DNA of 9,004 bases from Bacteroidales bacterium. GTDB taxonomy: Bacteria; Bacteroidota; Bacteroidia; Bacteroidales; ML635J-15. The translations under genes and the position numbers were made by a program. This document shows, one piece after another, positions 1 through 6,162 of this stretch. Positions within the stretch are counted from its first letter, which is position 1, and every line of letters starts with the position of its first letter. A model generated the notes under the pieces. The model was not told the DNA's origin. It saw nothing but the letters and a program-made list of their open reading frames with translations, and did not search any database. The DNA lies in NCBI GenBank assembly GCA_028696755.1, contig JAQVGK010000112.1, positions 1-9,004 of the forward strand, in the 5' to 3' direction.

Positions 1-458
1 CTTAACAAGTCAACATTTGCTTTTGTAACATCATACTGGGTTTTGATTTGATCGTATTGCTGTTTCGAAACTCCACCATATTGTATAAGTGTGTCGAAGC
101 GTGCCATATCTTTCTCGAGACTTGCAAGTTGTAAAACCGAGTTGTTGAGCTGAGTTGGGTCCATCTGCACAACTAACTGACCACGACCAACTCTGTCGCC
201 AATCTCTGGAATTACTCGAATAATCCTACCAGGAGTTGAAGGCGCAAGATATACTTCTTCGTATGCGACCAAATTTGCAGGATAATCAATTTCACGAGAC
301 ACTTCTTCTTCGGCAAGTGTAACTACTTTCACACTTTTTGTCTTTTCCTCACCGGCACCTTCGTTTTCGGATTTTGCCTTTGTTTCACCACCACATGAAA
401 CAGCAACAACTGCTGCCGACATTACCAAAATTGCGATTAATAAAGATTTTGTTTTCAT
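1..458 (-). CDS. RND/HlyD-family efflux periplasmic adaptor lipoprotein, N-terminal part (cut by left edge)
   Basis: This is the membrane-fusion (adaptor) subunit of a tripartite efflux pump, which bridges an inner-membrane transporter and a TolC-like channel. About 152 codons are present and the C-terminus lies beyond the left edge. The start at 458 gives a classic lipoprotein signal: MKTK, a hydrophobic run, then AVS-C with the lipidated Cys at residue 22, followed by a Lys/Glu-rich tether. After that comes a barrel-sandwich (biotinyl-lipoyl-like) half: YPANLVAYEEVYLAPSTPGR, then IPEIGDRVGRGQLVVQMD, which matches the 'G-V-V-G-Q-L' hallmark of this family. It then enters an alpha-hairpin (residues ~107 on, QLNNSVLQLASLEKDMARF and GGVSKQQYDQIKTQYD). 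The gene begins 28 nt downstream of the TolC-like gene on the same strand, so the two are surely co-transcribed. The substrate cannot be told from this fragment. Confidence 0.9.
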   Translation of the reverse strand, partial: MKTKSLLIAILVMSAAVVAVSCGGETKAKSENEGAGEEKTKSVKVVTLAEEEVSREIDYPANLVAYEEVYLAPSTPGRIIRVIPEIGDRVGRGQLVVQMDPTQLNNSVLQLASLEKDMARFDTLIQYGGVSKQQYDQIKTQYDVTKANVDLL

Positions 459-486
459 TTTAAACTTATTTCAATAATTTATACTA

Positions 487-1869
487 TTATATTTTATTCA
501 TTAACTTGTCAAGTTTTAATCTTGCCTGCAGCAATTCCATCGAAGCAGACACGTAACTATTTTGCGCCTGAAGCAAATTGCTATTTGCTTGTATTAGATC
601 GAAACTTGATGCAACTCCTTGTGTAAACTTTAGTTCTGTCTTATCATATATCTTTTGAGCAAGCTCCATGTTTGCTTTCTGACTCTCGTACGATTCGATG
701 GCAGAAGTTAAATTGTAGCGCAATTGCTTTTCTTGCATCAACAACTGGTCGGTTACAATCTCACGATTATTCTGCATTTGATACAATTCGAGTTTCTTTT
801 GCTCTACTTTTGCATTTCTTAATCCAGATGAAAAAATTGGAATCGACATACTTATACTAAACAAATTCTTTGGATTCATATCAAAATCTGTTGTTACCAA
901 CTTTTCGTTATGACTGTACACACCAACGATAGAAGGAGCATAAGTCCACTTTTCCATATCAACAAGTTTCTCGGTTACCTCCAATTGCTTGTCCATCATC
1001 TGTATTGTAATATTGTCGGATGGGTTAAATTCAGATAACAACAAATCAGATACATTTACACTTTCGAGAACTTGCTCAAATGTGTCGGTAAGAACAATGC
1101 GAACATCCCCATCAATGCCAAGAATAAACTTCATTAAATTATTATTTAACTCGACATTGCGAAGTAATGAACGACGAGAGTTTTCCAGCATTGTAATCGA
1201 CATCACCAATTGATCCACATCAGTTTCTTCAATCATTCCAGCTGCAAACATTGCTTTGGTTTGAGTTAGTGTCGCGTTAAGATTTTCGAGATTCGCATCT
1301 ATCAACTCGAGCGATTTTTGCGTAAGTAAACCCATGTAATAGGTGCTGATTACCGATTCGCGAATGTCGAGTTCTGTTTTTTCAACATTCATATCGGCTA
1401 ATATCTGAGCAACTTTAGCCATTTGAATTCCAGTAATATATTGACCGCTAAAAATCAATTGTGTAACCTGCAACTTTGCACTTGAAGAGTTTTTCATTTG
1501 TATTGTTGTAGAACCCGAACCCATCGACTGTTGCAGAAAACTTAATATTTGCAAGTCGCCTTCGTCAAGTTTTGTATAATCTATTGTTGGCGGATTATCT
1601 CCTCCTCCTCCCATTCCGAACTCAATTTCATAATTAAAAAAGTTGGTATAATCAACTGTTGCTGAAGCCTGAGGCAAGCCCTGAGCAACAGTTTGCCAAA
1701 ATTTTTGCTTCGTAATGGCAACATCAGTTCTCACATTTCGCAGGCTTTTATTGTTTTCGATGGCAAAGTCCTGAGCCTGCTGCAAACTTAATTGCAAATC
1801 GCCCGACTGCTGTGCCGAAAGCGAAAACGACGCCATAACTAATCCTAATAAAATAATCCTTCTTCTCAT
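487..1869 (-). CDS. TolC-family outer-membrane efflux channel protein
   Basis: This 460-residue protein has the usual length of a TolC/OEP-type outer-membrane factor, the exit duct of tripartite efflux pumps. It starts with a Sec signal peptide (MRRR, hydrophobic core, likely cleavage after SLSA at residue 19). Two long alpha-helical repeats follow. The first has LSLQQAQDFAIENNKSLRNVRTDV near residues 26-50, the typical 'A..A..NN..L' opening of OEP repeats. The second ends with ELKFTQGVASSFDLIQANSNLL near residues 410-435, matching the family's 'Y..G..s..dll.a...l..a' signature. A beta-strand/loop segment between them carries an unusual GMGGGGDNPP loop (residues ~84-93). It sits 13 nt downstream of the tetR gene and 28 nt upstream of the adaptor gene, making a repressor-channel-adaptor operon. 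Family assignment is firm; the exported compound is unknown. Confidence 0.93.
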   Translation of the reverse strand: MRRRIILLGLVMASFSLSAQQSGDLQLSLQQAQDFAIENNKSLRNVRTDVAITKQKFWQTVAQGLPQASATVDYTNFFNYEIEFGMGGGGDNPPTIDYTKLDEGDLQILSFLQQSMGSGSTTIQMKNSSSAKLQVTQLIFSGQYITGIQMAKVAQILADMNVEKTELDIRESVISTYYMGLLTQKSLELIDANLENLNATLTQTKAMFAAGMIEETDVDQLVMSITMLENSRRSLLRNVELNNNLMKFILGIDGDVRIVLTDTFEQVLESVNVSDLLLSEFNPSDNITIQMMDKQLEVTEKLVDMEKWTYAPSIVGVYSHNEKLVTTDFDMNPKNLFSISMSIPIFSSGLRNAKVEQKKLELYQMQNNREIVTDQLLMQEKQLRYNLTSAIESYESQKANMELAQKIYDKTELKFTQGVASSFDLIQANSNLLQAQNSYVSASMELLQARLKLDKLMNKI

Positions 1870-1882
1870 CTTAGTAAAAAAA

Positions 1883-2479
1883 TTAATATGTGTTTAAATA
1901 TCTGTTAATCAATTCTCTTCCGTGAGGTGTTGATATCCCATAAAAATACGGTAATAATGCCGATTTAATCAATGCATCTGCACCAAACTTCTTCATTTCA
2001 TCATCGTGCATCAGCTCTAAAACCCTGTGAACAAATGAATTTATTACATCTACATTCAGTTCACTTGAAATCACTCCTTCCTCAATTCCGCGCTCAAATA
2101 AGGTTTTTGTTAATCTAAAATCTTTAATCCCTCCCTTTTTGTGAAACTTCTCGAATATTGCTGGATGATATTTCTTTAAATCCTCAAAAAACAATGGATT
2201 CATCTTTCCAAACATTTCGTTATTTAACTTGCCAATCTTAAAAATCGCTTCAATAACATTTTCGCTCTCATCAACGGTTTTAGAACAAAATTCGCGATGA
2301 ACATTTATCCCTTCTTCTATTGCCTGCGAAACCAAATCGTCTTTATCGGTAAAAATTTCGTAAAGTGTGCGCTTAGAAATACCTAACTCGTTGGCAATAT
2401 GATCCATCGTGATACTTCGAATGCCGTATCGCGAAAACATTATTCCAGCTTCTTTTAATATTCTTAATCTTGTATACAT
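1883..2479 (-). CDS. TetR/AcrR-family transcriptional repressor
   Basis: This 198-residue protein has a TetR-type N-terminal DNA-binding domain: RLRILKEAGIMFSRYGIRSI (helix 1 and turn), then a helix-turn-helix ITMDHIANELGISKRTLYEIF at residues ~23-43, followed by the family's conserved DKDDLVSQAI. The C-terminal ~140 residues form the variable ligand-binding/dimerisation part and give no hint of ligand. The ATG at 2479 is chosen because an in-frame TAG lies shortly upstream with no other ATG between, and the protein then begins with the usual TRLRIL. It is the first gene of the efflux operon, so it probably represses its own operon and is released by a compound the pump exports; this is inferred from family behaviour. 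A perfect palindrome at 2500-2524, 21 nt before the start, is the likely operator. Confidence 0.93.
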   Translation of the reverse strand: MYTRLRILKEAGIMFSRYGIRSITMDHIANELGISKRTLYEIFTDKDDLVSQAIEEGINVHREFCSKTVDESENVIEAIFKIGKLNNEMFGKMNPLFFEDLKKYHPAIFEKFHKKGGIKDFRLTKTLFERGIEEGVISSELNVDVINSFVHRVLELMHDDEMKKFGADALIKSALLPYFYGISTPHGRELINRYLNTY

Positions 2480-2498
2480 TAAAATCGTTAATTTTTTG

Positions 2499-2506
2499 CA
2501 AAACTA
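2499..2506 (-). promoter_or_regulatory. Candidate -7 element of the tetR-efflux operon
   Basis: On the minus strand the sequence reads TAGTTTTG, an exact match to the Bacteroidota -7 consensus TAnnTTTG. It lies 19 nt before the tetR start codon, which predicts a short leader. No convincing TTTG -33 element stands at the expected distance, so the promoter may be weak or differently built. It overlaps one arm of the palindrome at 2500-2524, as expected for an autorepressed promoter. Confidence 0.5.
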
Positions 2507-2524
2507 AAAAACTTTTTTAGTTTT
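2500..2524. promoter_or_regulatory. Perfect 12+1+12 bp palindrome, candidate TetR operator
   Basis: The left arm AAAACTAAAAAA and right arm TTTTTTAGTTTT are exact reverse complements around a single central C. TetR-family dimers bind inverted repeats of about this size, and this one lies immediately upstream of the tetR gene, over its likely -7 element. The half-site TTAGTTTT occurs again at 2526-2533, just beside the right arm, so a second weaker site may exist. A terminator is an alternative reading because the right arm begins with a T run, but no gene ends nearby on either strand, so the operator reading is preferred. Confidence 0.6.
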
Positions 2525-2690
2525 ATTAGTTTTCTCCATTGATTTAACAAATAATTAATACAATTGTTTGTAACAGAAAAAACTTATTACGTGTCAAAAG
2601 TATCCTAACCGTAAATAATGCTAAAAGAAAAATCGGTGAACGCGATAAATCGGCGGGTGAATGACGATAGTCGACGATTTGATGGCAGCA

Positions 2691-2735
2691 ACCAGACCTG
2701 TCAGACCAGCCAAACCAGCCAGACCTGTCAGTGTC
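2691..2735. repeat. Imperfect 9-bp-period repeat block with a 13-bp direct repeat
   Basis: CCAGACCTGTCAG occurs at 2692-2704 and again at 2719-2731, exactly 27 bp apart. The DNA between is built from two ACCAGCC copies 9 bp apart (2705-2711 and 2714-2720). The stretch therefore has an approximate 9-bp period, seen as ACCAGACCT / GTCAGACCA / GCCAAACCA / GCCAGACCT. It is more G+C-rich than the flanks and runs straight into the 20-bp tandem repeat at 2741. Confidence 0.7.
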
Positions 2736-2749
2736 GCGAGACCTGACAG
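2725..2749. repeat. Hairpin-forming inverted repeat with GCGA loop
   Basis: CTGTCAG (2725-2731) and CTGACAG (2743-2749) are perfect reverse complements. Inside them GTC (2733-2735) pairs with GAC (2740-2742), leaving a GCGA loop of the GNRA type and one bulged T at 2732. The result is a compact 10-bp hairpin at the junction between the 9-bp-period and 20-bp-period repeat blocks. It may be chance or part of a REP-like element; no T tract follows on either strand, so it is not an obvious terminator. Confidence 0.5.
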
Positions 2750-2815
2750 TGTCGCTGAGGGCATGATAGTGTCGCTGAGGGCATGACAGTGTCGCTGAGG
2801 GCATGACAGTGTCGC
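2741..2815. repeat. 20-bp tandem repeat array, about 3.75 copies
   Basis: The units are 2741-2760 (diverged at its first bases), 2761-2780, 2781-2800 and a partial copy 2801-2815. The best consensus is GCATGACAGTGTCGCTGAGG. Copies are nearly identical: 2761-2780 differs from 2781-2800 by one base (GATAGT versus GACAGT). Each unit contains GACAGTGTC, an odd-centred palindrome (GACA-G-TGTC), broken only in the second copy. G+C over 2741-2820 is 46 of 80 bases, well above the A/T-rich flanks. Such near-identity suggests recent expansion by slippage or recombination. The repeat has no stop codons in some frames, which explains long but implausible minus-strand reading frames here. Confidence 0.85.
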
Positions 2816-2827
2816 AGCAACGGCAGC

Positions 2828-2860
2828 AGTGTAGCATCGGTGTAGCAGCGGTGGCAGCAG
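2828..2860. repeat. Imperfect 11-bp tandem repeat, three units
   Basis: Units AGTGTAGCATC (2828-2838), GGTGTAGCAGC (2839-2849) and GGTGGCAGCAG (2850-2860) follow one another without a gap. This is a third short-period repeat in the same intergenic block, after the 9-bp and 20-bp types. The shared GTAGCA/GCAGCA wording suggests a region prone to local duplication. No function can be read from it. Confidence 0.5.
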
Positions 2861-2931
2861 TGGATATAGCATGGTCACAGATGAAACTGCTGACTATTTA
2901 CCACCGAATAAAAAACTCGGAATAAATTTTG

Positions 2932-2939
2932 TATTTTTG
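2932..2939 (+). promoter_or_regulatory. -7 promoter element (TATTTTTG) of the thioredoxin-like gene
   Basis: TATTTTTG matches the Bacteroidota -7 consensus TAnnTTTG and lies 22 nt before the ATG at 2962. It is preceded by TTTTG, giving TTTTGTATTTTTG, the same 13-mer found before rpoN. No good TTTG -33 element is seen at the usual spacing. Confidence 0.55.
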
Positions 2940-2961
2940 TTGCGCTTAAAACTTTTTAGAT

Positions 2962-4398
2962 ATGAAAAACAGAGCAGTAGCATTATTTATTTTGGTCTTT
3001 TTATCAAATATTGTATTTTTTAGTTTTGCGAAGGCCTCAAATCCTCAAATAAACTTAAAACTTACTCTTTCTGGCAATGTAAAAAGCAAAATAAGCATTT
3101 ACTCAATTGCCGAAGGCAAAAACAACTTAGTTAAAGATTACGCTCAGGTTGTTCCTGGACAAACAATTGAGACCGAAATTCCAGCAGCATTTCTTCCTGG
3201 CGAATTTATTCTACTATTCGAATATTCAGACAAACCTGGGGTAACAAAGCCAGTAACTGCCGAGAAAATGCTAATCATAAATAAGCAAAACATCGAATTT
3301 ACAGCAAATCCTAAATTTATAAATAATCCCGACAGCTCATTTTTCTCGAAGGGAGAATTAGAAAATACAGTTTTAGCAGAGTTTGCCCAAACCACGATGA
3401 AAAACATGGAAATGCTTGATGTTCTTCAAAGTTTTCTTTTGAAATATGACGACCAGCAATCGGAACTTTATCGTTCGGCAATAAAGGAATTCGACACAAG
3501 ATGCTCTGCGCATAATAAGTGGATAGACGATATGCTAAAAAAACATAAGGATTTGTTTTGCTCAAACATGTTTTACTTTTACTATGTACCTTCGGTTGAC
3601 TGGAGTGGCGACGAAAAAGCGAGACAACTTAGCTTGATTGAGAACTACTTTACAGGAATGGACTTTGCCAACAAAAACATACTGCGACTTTCGTACTTAA
3701 AATCATGGATGGACAATTACGTTAATAAATACGTGGAATTGGCAACAAGTAACGAGATGATAACCGAATTATTTGTAACAGCTGGTAAAACAGCGATTGA
3801 AAAGTCGAAAAATGGGGCTCCCGAATTTTATGGCTGGATGGTTGATTATTTCTTTAACGGATACGAAAGCATGAACATTCAAGCTGGAATAACTATGCTC
3901 GAGCCTTACATTAAAGATCCAAACTGCATGACATACAAACGTAGAGAAATCGAAAAGCGAGTAACAGGAATTCAAAGTTTAACCCCTGGCTCGAAGGCTC
4001 CCGATTTCGTATTTACCGACGCAAAAGGAAAAATCCAAAGCTTTGTTGATTACAAAACATCGGCAAAGTACAAGCTAGTTGTTTTCTGGTCGGCCGATTG
4101 CGAACATTGCGAAGCATTTATTAATGAATTTTACAAATGGCATCAGTCGAACAGCACAAAAATGGATGTTTTTGCCCTTAGCCTAGACGAATCCGACACC
4201 GAAATTCCAAAATGGGAAGTCCGCCACAAACAACTCGTAGGCTGGAACCACATTCTTACCCAAGGCGGAATAAACAGCAAAGAAGCCGAAGCATATTTTA
4301 TTCTTTCAACTCCAACAATATTCTTGGTTGATTCAAAAACAAATGAGATTATTAGTTCGCCAGCTAGTTTTAATGAGTTGATGGAGGTGGTTAAATAG
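2962..4398 (+). CDS. Exported TlpA-like thioredoxin-fold protein with Bacteroidota-type N-terminal domains
   Basis: This 478-residue protein begins with a Sec signal peptide (MKNR, hydrophobic core, likely cleavage after FAKA at residue 25). Residues ~28-110 look like the beta-rich DUF4369-type domain often placed before thioredoxin domains in this phylum (INLKLTLSGNVKSKISIYSI, then LPGEFILLFEY). A helical middle (~125-340) resembles DUF5106. The C-terminal domain (~345-478) is TlpA/AhpC-like: PGSKAPDFVFTDAKGK, then VVFWSADCEHCEAFINEF with the redox pair C380-E-H-C383, and the cis-proline loop TPTIFLVD with P451. The family performs thiol-disulfide exchange in the periplasm; substrate specificity is unknown. 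DUF assignments rest on recognition only. It appears to be transcribed alone, with its own -7 element upstream and 267 bp before asnS. Confidence 0.85.
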   Translation: MKNRAVALFILVFLSNIVFFSFAKASNPQINLKLTLSGNVKSKISIYSIAEGKNNLVKDYAQVVPGQTIETEIPAAFLPGEFILLFEYSDKPGVTKPVTAEKMLIINKQNIEFTANPKFINNPDSSFFSKGELENTVLAEFAQTTMKNMEMLDVLQSFLLKYDDQQSELYRSAIKEFDTRCSAHNKWIDDMLKKHKDLFCSNMFYFYYVPSVDWSGDEKARQLSLIENYFTGMDFANKNILRLSYLKSWMDNYVNKYVELATSNEMITELFVTAGKTAIEKSKNGAPEFYGWMVDYFFNGYESMNIQAGITMLEPYIKDPNCMTYKRREIEKRVTGIQSLTPGSKAPDFVFTDAKGKIQSFVDYKTSAKYKLVVFWSADCEHCEAFINEFYKWHQSNSTKMDVFALSLDESDTEIPKWEVRHKQLVGWNHILTQGGINSKEAEAYFILSTPTIFLVDSKTNEIISSPASFNELMEVVK

Positions 4399-4417
4399 AG
4401 GGAAAAACAGAAGGGCA

Positions 4418-4434
4418 CAGATTATAAAAATCTG
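4418..4434 (+). other. Small hairpin downstream of the thioredoxin-like gene
   Basis: CAGATT (4418-4423) and AATCTG (4429-4434) form a 6-bp stem with a 5-nt ATAAA loop, 20 nt after the stop codon at 4398. It could help end the transcript, but it is A/T-rich and has no T tract after it, so it is weak evidence for a terminator. Confidence 0.25.
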
Positions 4435-4475
4435 CGACAACGGGGTTTCTATTAAACCAACATTAAATATGCGTA

Positions 4476-4529
4476 TGTTTCACGGGACGCCCACGCAGGG
4501 ACGTCCCTTCGTGGGCGTCCCGTGAAACA
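4476..4529. repeat. 54-bp near-perfect inverted repeat (REP-like element)
   Basis: The left arm 4476-4495 and right arm 4510-4529 are exact 20-bp reverse complements, containing CACGGGACGCCCACG and its complement. The 14-bp centre holds a further 12-bp palindrome AGGGACGTCCCT (4497-4508). As a folded strand this gives 20 pairs, one C-T mismatch (4496/4509), four more pairs and an ACGT loop. It is strongly G+C-rich inside an A/T-rich gap. The structure fits a repetitive extragenic palindrome or a small non-autonomous hairpin element. It could also act as a bidirectional roadblock or RNA-stability hairpin after the upstream gene, although no T tract follows. Confidence 0.8.
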
Positions 4530-4616
4530 ATTACGACCAAATCGAATTCAAATGGATTTTCATTCAAACATCAAATATCCACCCCCTCATCCCCCACCAT
4601 CCAAAAAAACATATTA

Positions 4617-4646
4617 TTTGAACTCACACAAAATTTTATATTTTTG
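4617..4646 (+). promoter_or_regulatory. Promoter of asnS (TTTG -33 and TATTTTTG -7)
   Basis: TTTG at 4617-4620 and TATTTTTG at 4639-4646 are separated by 18 bp, close to the 19-21 bp typical of Bacteroidota housekeeping promoters (TTTG...TAnnTTTG). The -7 element ends 19 nt before the asnS ATG. The leader is A/T-rich (AAAACATTAAATA) with no Shine-Dalgarno site, normal for this phylum. It is the best-formed promoter in the window. Confidence 0.7.
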
Positions 4647-4665
4647 CATTTTAAAACATTAAATA

Positions 4666-6108
4666 ATGAAAAGGATCAAGATTGCAGATTTGCTTCGCAG
4701 CGAAACTTTTGGAACCGAGGTGCTAGTTAAAGCATGGGTACGTACAAAACGTGTTAGTAAAAACGTATGTTTTTTGGCTCTTAACGATGGCTCTACAATA
4801 AATAACCTGCAGGTTGTAATTGATGTAACACCCGAGATGGACGAATTGCTGGCAAAAATTCATACTGGCGCATCTGTTTCTGTTATCGGAAATACTGTAG
4901 AATCGATGGGTAGCGGTCAAAAAGTAGAGCTAGCTTGTACAAATCTCGAAATTCTTGGACAAGCAAATCCAGATGAGTATCCTCTGCAACCAAAACGACA
5001 TAGCCTCGAATTTTTGCGAGAAATTGCACACTTGCGTTTCCGCACCAACACATTTTCGGCAGTATTTCGCATTCGCCACGCAATGACATTTGCAATTCAC
5101 AAATTCTTTAATGACAAAGGATTTTGCAACATTCATACTCCAATTGTTACAGCTTCGGATGCCGAAGGTGCTGGCGAAATGTTTCAGGTAACGACTTTGG
5201 ATTTAAACAACATCCCACGAAACGAAGAAGGTAAAATTGATTTTACTGGCGACTTTTTCGGTAAAGCCACAAACCTTACCGTTTCGGGTCAGCTCGAAGC
5301 CGAACTTGCAGCTCTTGCACTTTCAGAAGTCTATACCTTTGGCCCAACATTTCGTGCCGAGAATTCAAACACCGCACGCCACCTTGCCGAGTTTTGGATG
5401 ATAGAACCCGAGATGGCCTTCTACGACATTAACGACGATATGGATCTTGCCGAGGAAATGTTGCAGTACCTTGTTCGCTATGCTCTCGATAATTGCCGTG
5501 AAGATTTAGAATTCCTGCACAAACGCCGCGATGAAGAACAAAAGCAAAAACCACAAAACGAACGCGATGAAATGGGATTAATCGATCGTCTAGAATTCGT
5601 TGTAAACAATAAATTTGTACGTCTGACTTATACCGAAGCAATTGATATTTTAAAGAATTCAAACGCAAATAAAAAAGGTCAGTTTGCTTACCCTGTAAAT
5701 GCTTGGGGAACAGATTTGCAAAGCGAACACGAACGTTATCTTGTTGAAAAACATTTTAAGAAACCAGTAATCCTAACCAACTATCCAAAAGAGATAAAAG
5801 CTTTTTACATGAAGCAAAACGACGATGGCACAACCGTTCGCGCTATGGATGTGCTTTTCCCACAAATTGGTGAGATTATCGGTGGTTCGCAAAGAGAAGA
5901 GGTTTACGAAAAACTTTTGACCAGAATGCAGGAAATGCATATCCCCGAAAAAGAAATGTGGTGGTATCTCGAAACTCGTAAGTTTGGAACAGTTCCTCAC
6001 AGCGGTTTCGGACTAGGTTTCGAAAGACTAATGTTGTTTGTTACCGGAATGGGAAATATTCGCGATGTGATTCCATTTCCACGAACTCCTAAAAATGCAG
6101 AATTTTAA
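4666..6108 (+). CDS. asnS: Asparaginyl-tRNA synthetase
   Basis: This is a class IIb aminoacyl-tRNA synthetase that ligates asparagine to tRNA-Asn in the cytoplasm using ATP. Residues ~17-100 form the OB-fold anticodon-binding domain ([25 protein letters not shown]). The catalytic domain follows: the motif 1 region near [21 protein letters not shown] (~148-168), motif 2 as [17 protein letters not shown] (F229, R230, E232, then R238-H239), and motif 3 as [12 protein letters not shown] (G447-F458, with R454), ending in the typical [16 protein letters not shown]. The Asn-specific AEGAGEMF wording favours AsnRS over AspRS. At 480 residues it is about full length, and both ends match the family. 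It has its own promoter and lies 54 nt upstream of rpoN. The presence of asnS means the cell can charge tRNA-Asn directly. Confidence 0.97.
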   Translation: MKRIKIADLLRSETFGTEVLVKAWVRTKRVSKNVCFLALNDGSTINNLQVVIDVTPEMDELLAKIHTGASVSVIGNTVESMGSGQKVELACTNLEILGQANPDEYPLQPKRHSLEFLREIAHLRFRTNTFSAVFRIRHAMTFAIHKFFNDKGFCNIHTPIVTASDAEGAGEMFQVTTLDLNNIPRNEEGKIDFTGDFFGKATNLTVSGQLEAELAALALSEVYTFGPTFRAENSNTARHLAEFWMIEPEMAFYDINDDMDLAEEMLQYLVRYALDNCREDLEFLHKRRDEEQKQKPQNERDEMGLIDRLEFVVNNKFVRLTYTEAIDILKNSNANKKGQFAYPVNAWGTDLQSEHERYLVEKHFKKPVILTNYPKEIKAFYMKQNDDGTTVRAMDVLFPQIGEIIGGSQREEVYEKLLTRMQEMHIPEKEMWWYLETRKFGTVPHSGFGLGFERLMLFVTGMGNIRDVIPFPRTPKNAEF

Positions 6109-6114
6109 AAATTC

Positions 6115-6143
6115 TTTGATTTAAAAAATATTTTGTATTTTTG
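6115..6143 (+). promoter_or_regulatory. Promoter-like element before rpoN
   Basis: TATTTTTG at 6136-6143 matches the TAnnTTTG -7 consensus and a TTTG at 6115-6118 could serve as -33, though the 17-bp spacing is a little short. The -7 element ends 19 nt before the rpoN start at 6163, the same distance as at asnS. It suggests that rpoN and the genes behind it can be transcribed independently of asnS, while read-through from asnS remains possible because no terminator hairpin is seen in the 54-nt gap. Confidence 0.55.
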
Positions 6144-6162
6144 GAAATATGCCAAATAAGTT

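Larger units (their letters stand above)
2480..2961. other. Intergenic region between divergent tetR and thioredoxin-like genes
   Basis: This 482-bp stretch has no gene I can support. From left to right it holds the tetR leader, -7 element and palindrome (2480-2533); about 100 bp of A/T-rich sequence with no clear signal; a G+C-richer compound repeat block (about 2691-2860); and the promoter of the plus-strand gene (around 2932-2939). Two overlapping minus-strand frames (2544-2837 and 2621-2878) are open mainly because the repeats lack stop codons. Their predicted proteins are low-complexity and match no family I know. Confidence 0.75.

Noticed and set aside
672..1213. Plus-strand open frames at 672-860 and 989-1213
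   Set aside because: They run antisense within the TolC-like gene and have no recognisable domain or promoter.
2741..2815. CRISPR-like array
   Set aside because: The units are directly adjacent 20-mers with no unique spacers between them, and no cas gene is nearby.
2544..2878. Two overlapping minus-strand open frames (2544-2837 and 2621-2878) with repetitive Cys/Leu/Ser-rich products
   Set aside because: They exist because the 20-bp and 9-bp repeats lack stop codons in these frames. The same peptide wording recurs in shifted frames, there is no family resemblance, and no leader or promoter fits.
4476..4529. Intrinsic terminator for the thioredoxin-like gene
   Set aside because: The stem is strong but no T tract follows on either strand and it starts 77 nt after the stop codon; a dispersed palindromic element fits better, although a role in RNA 3' end stability is not excluded.
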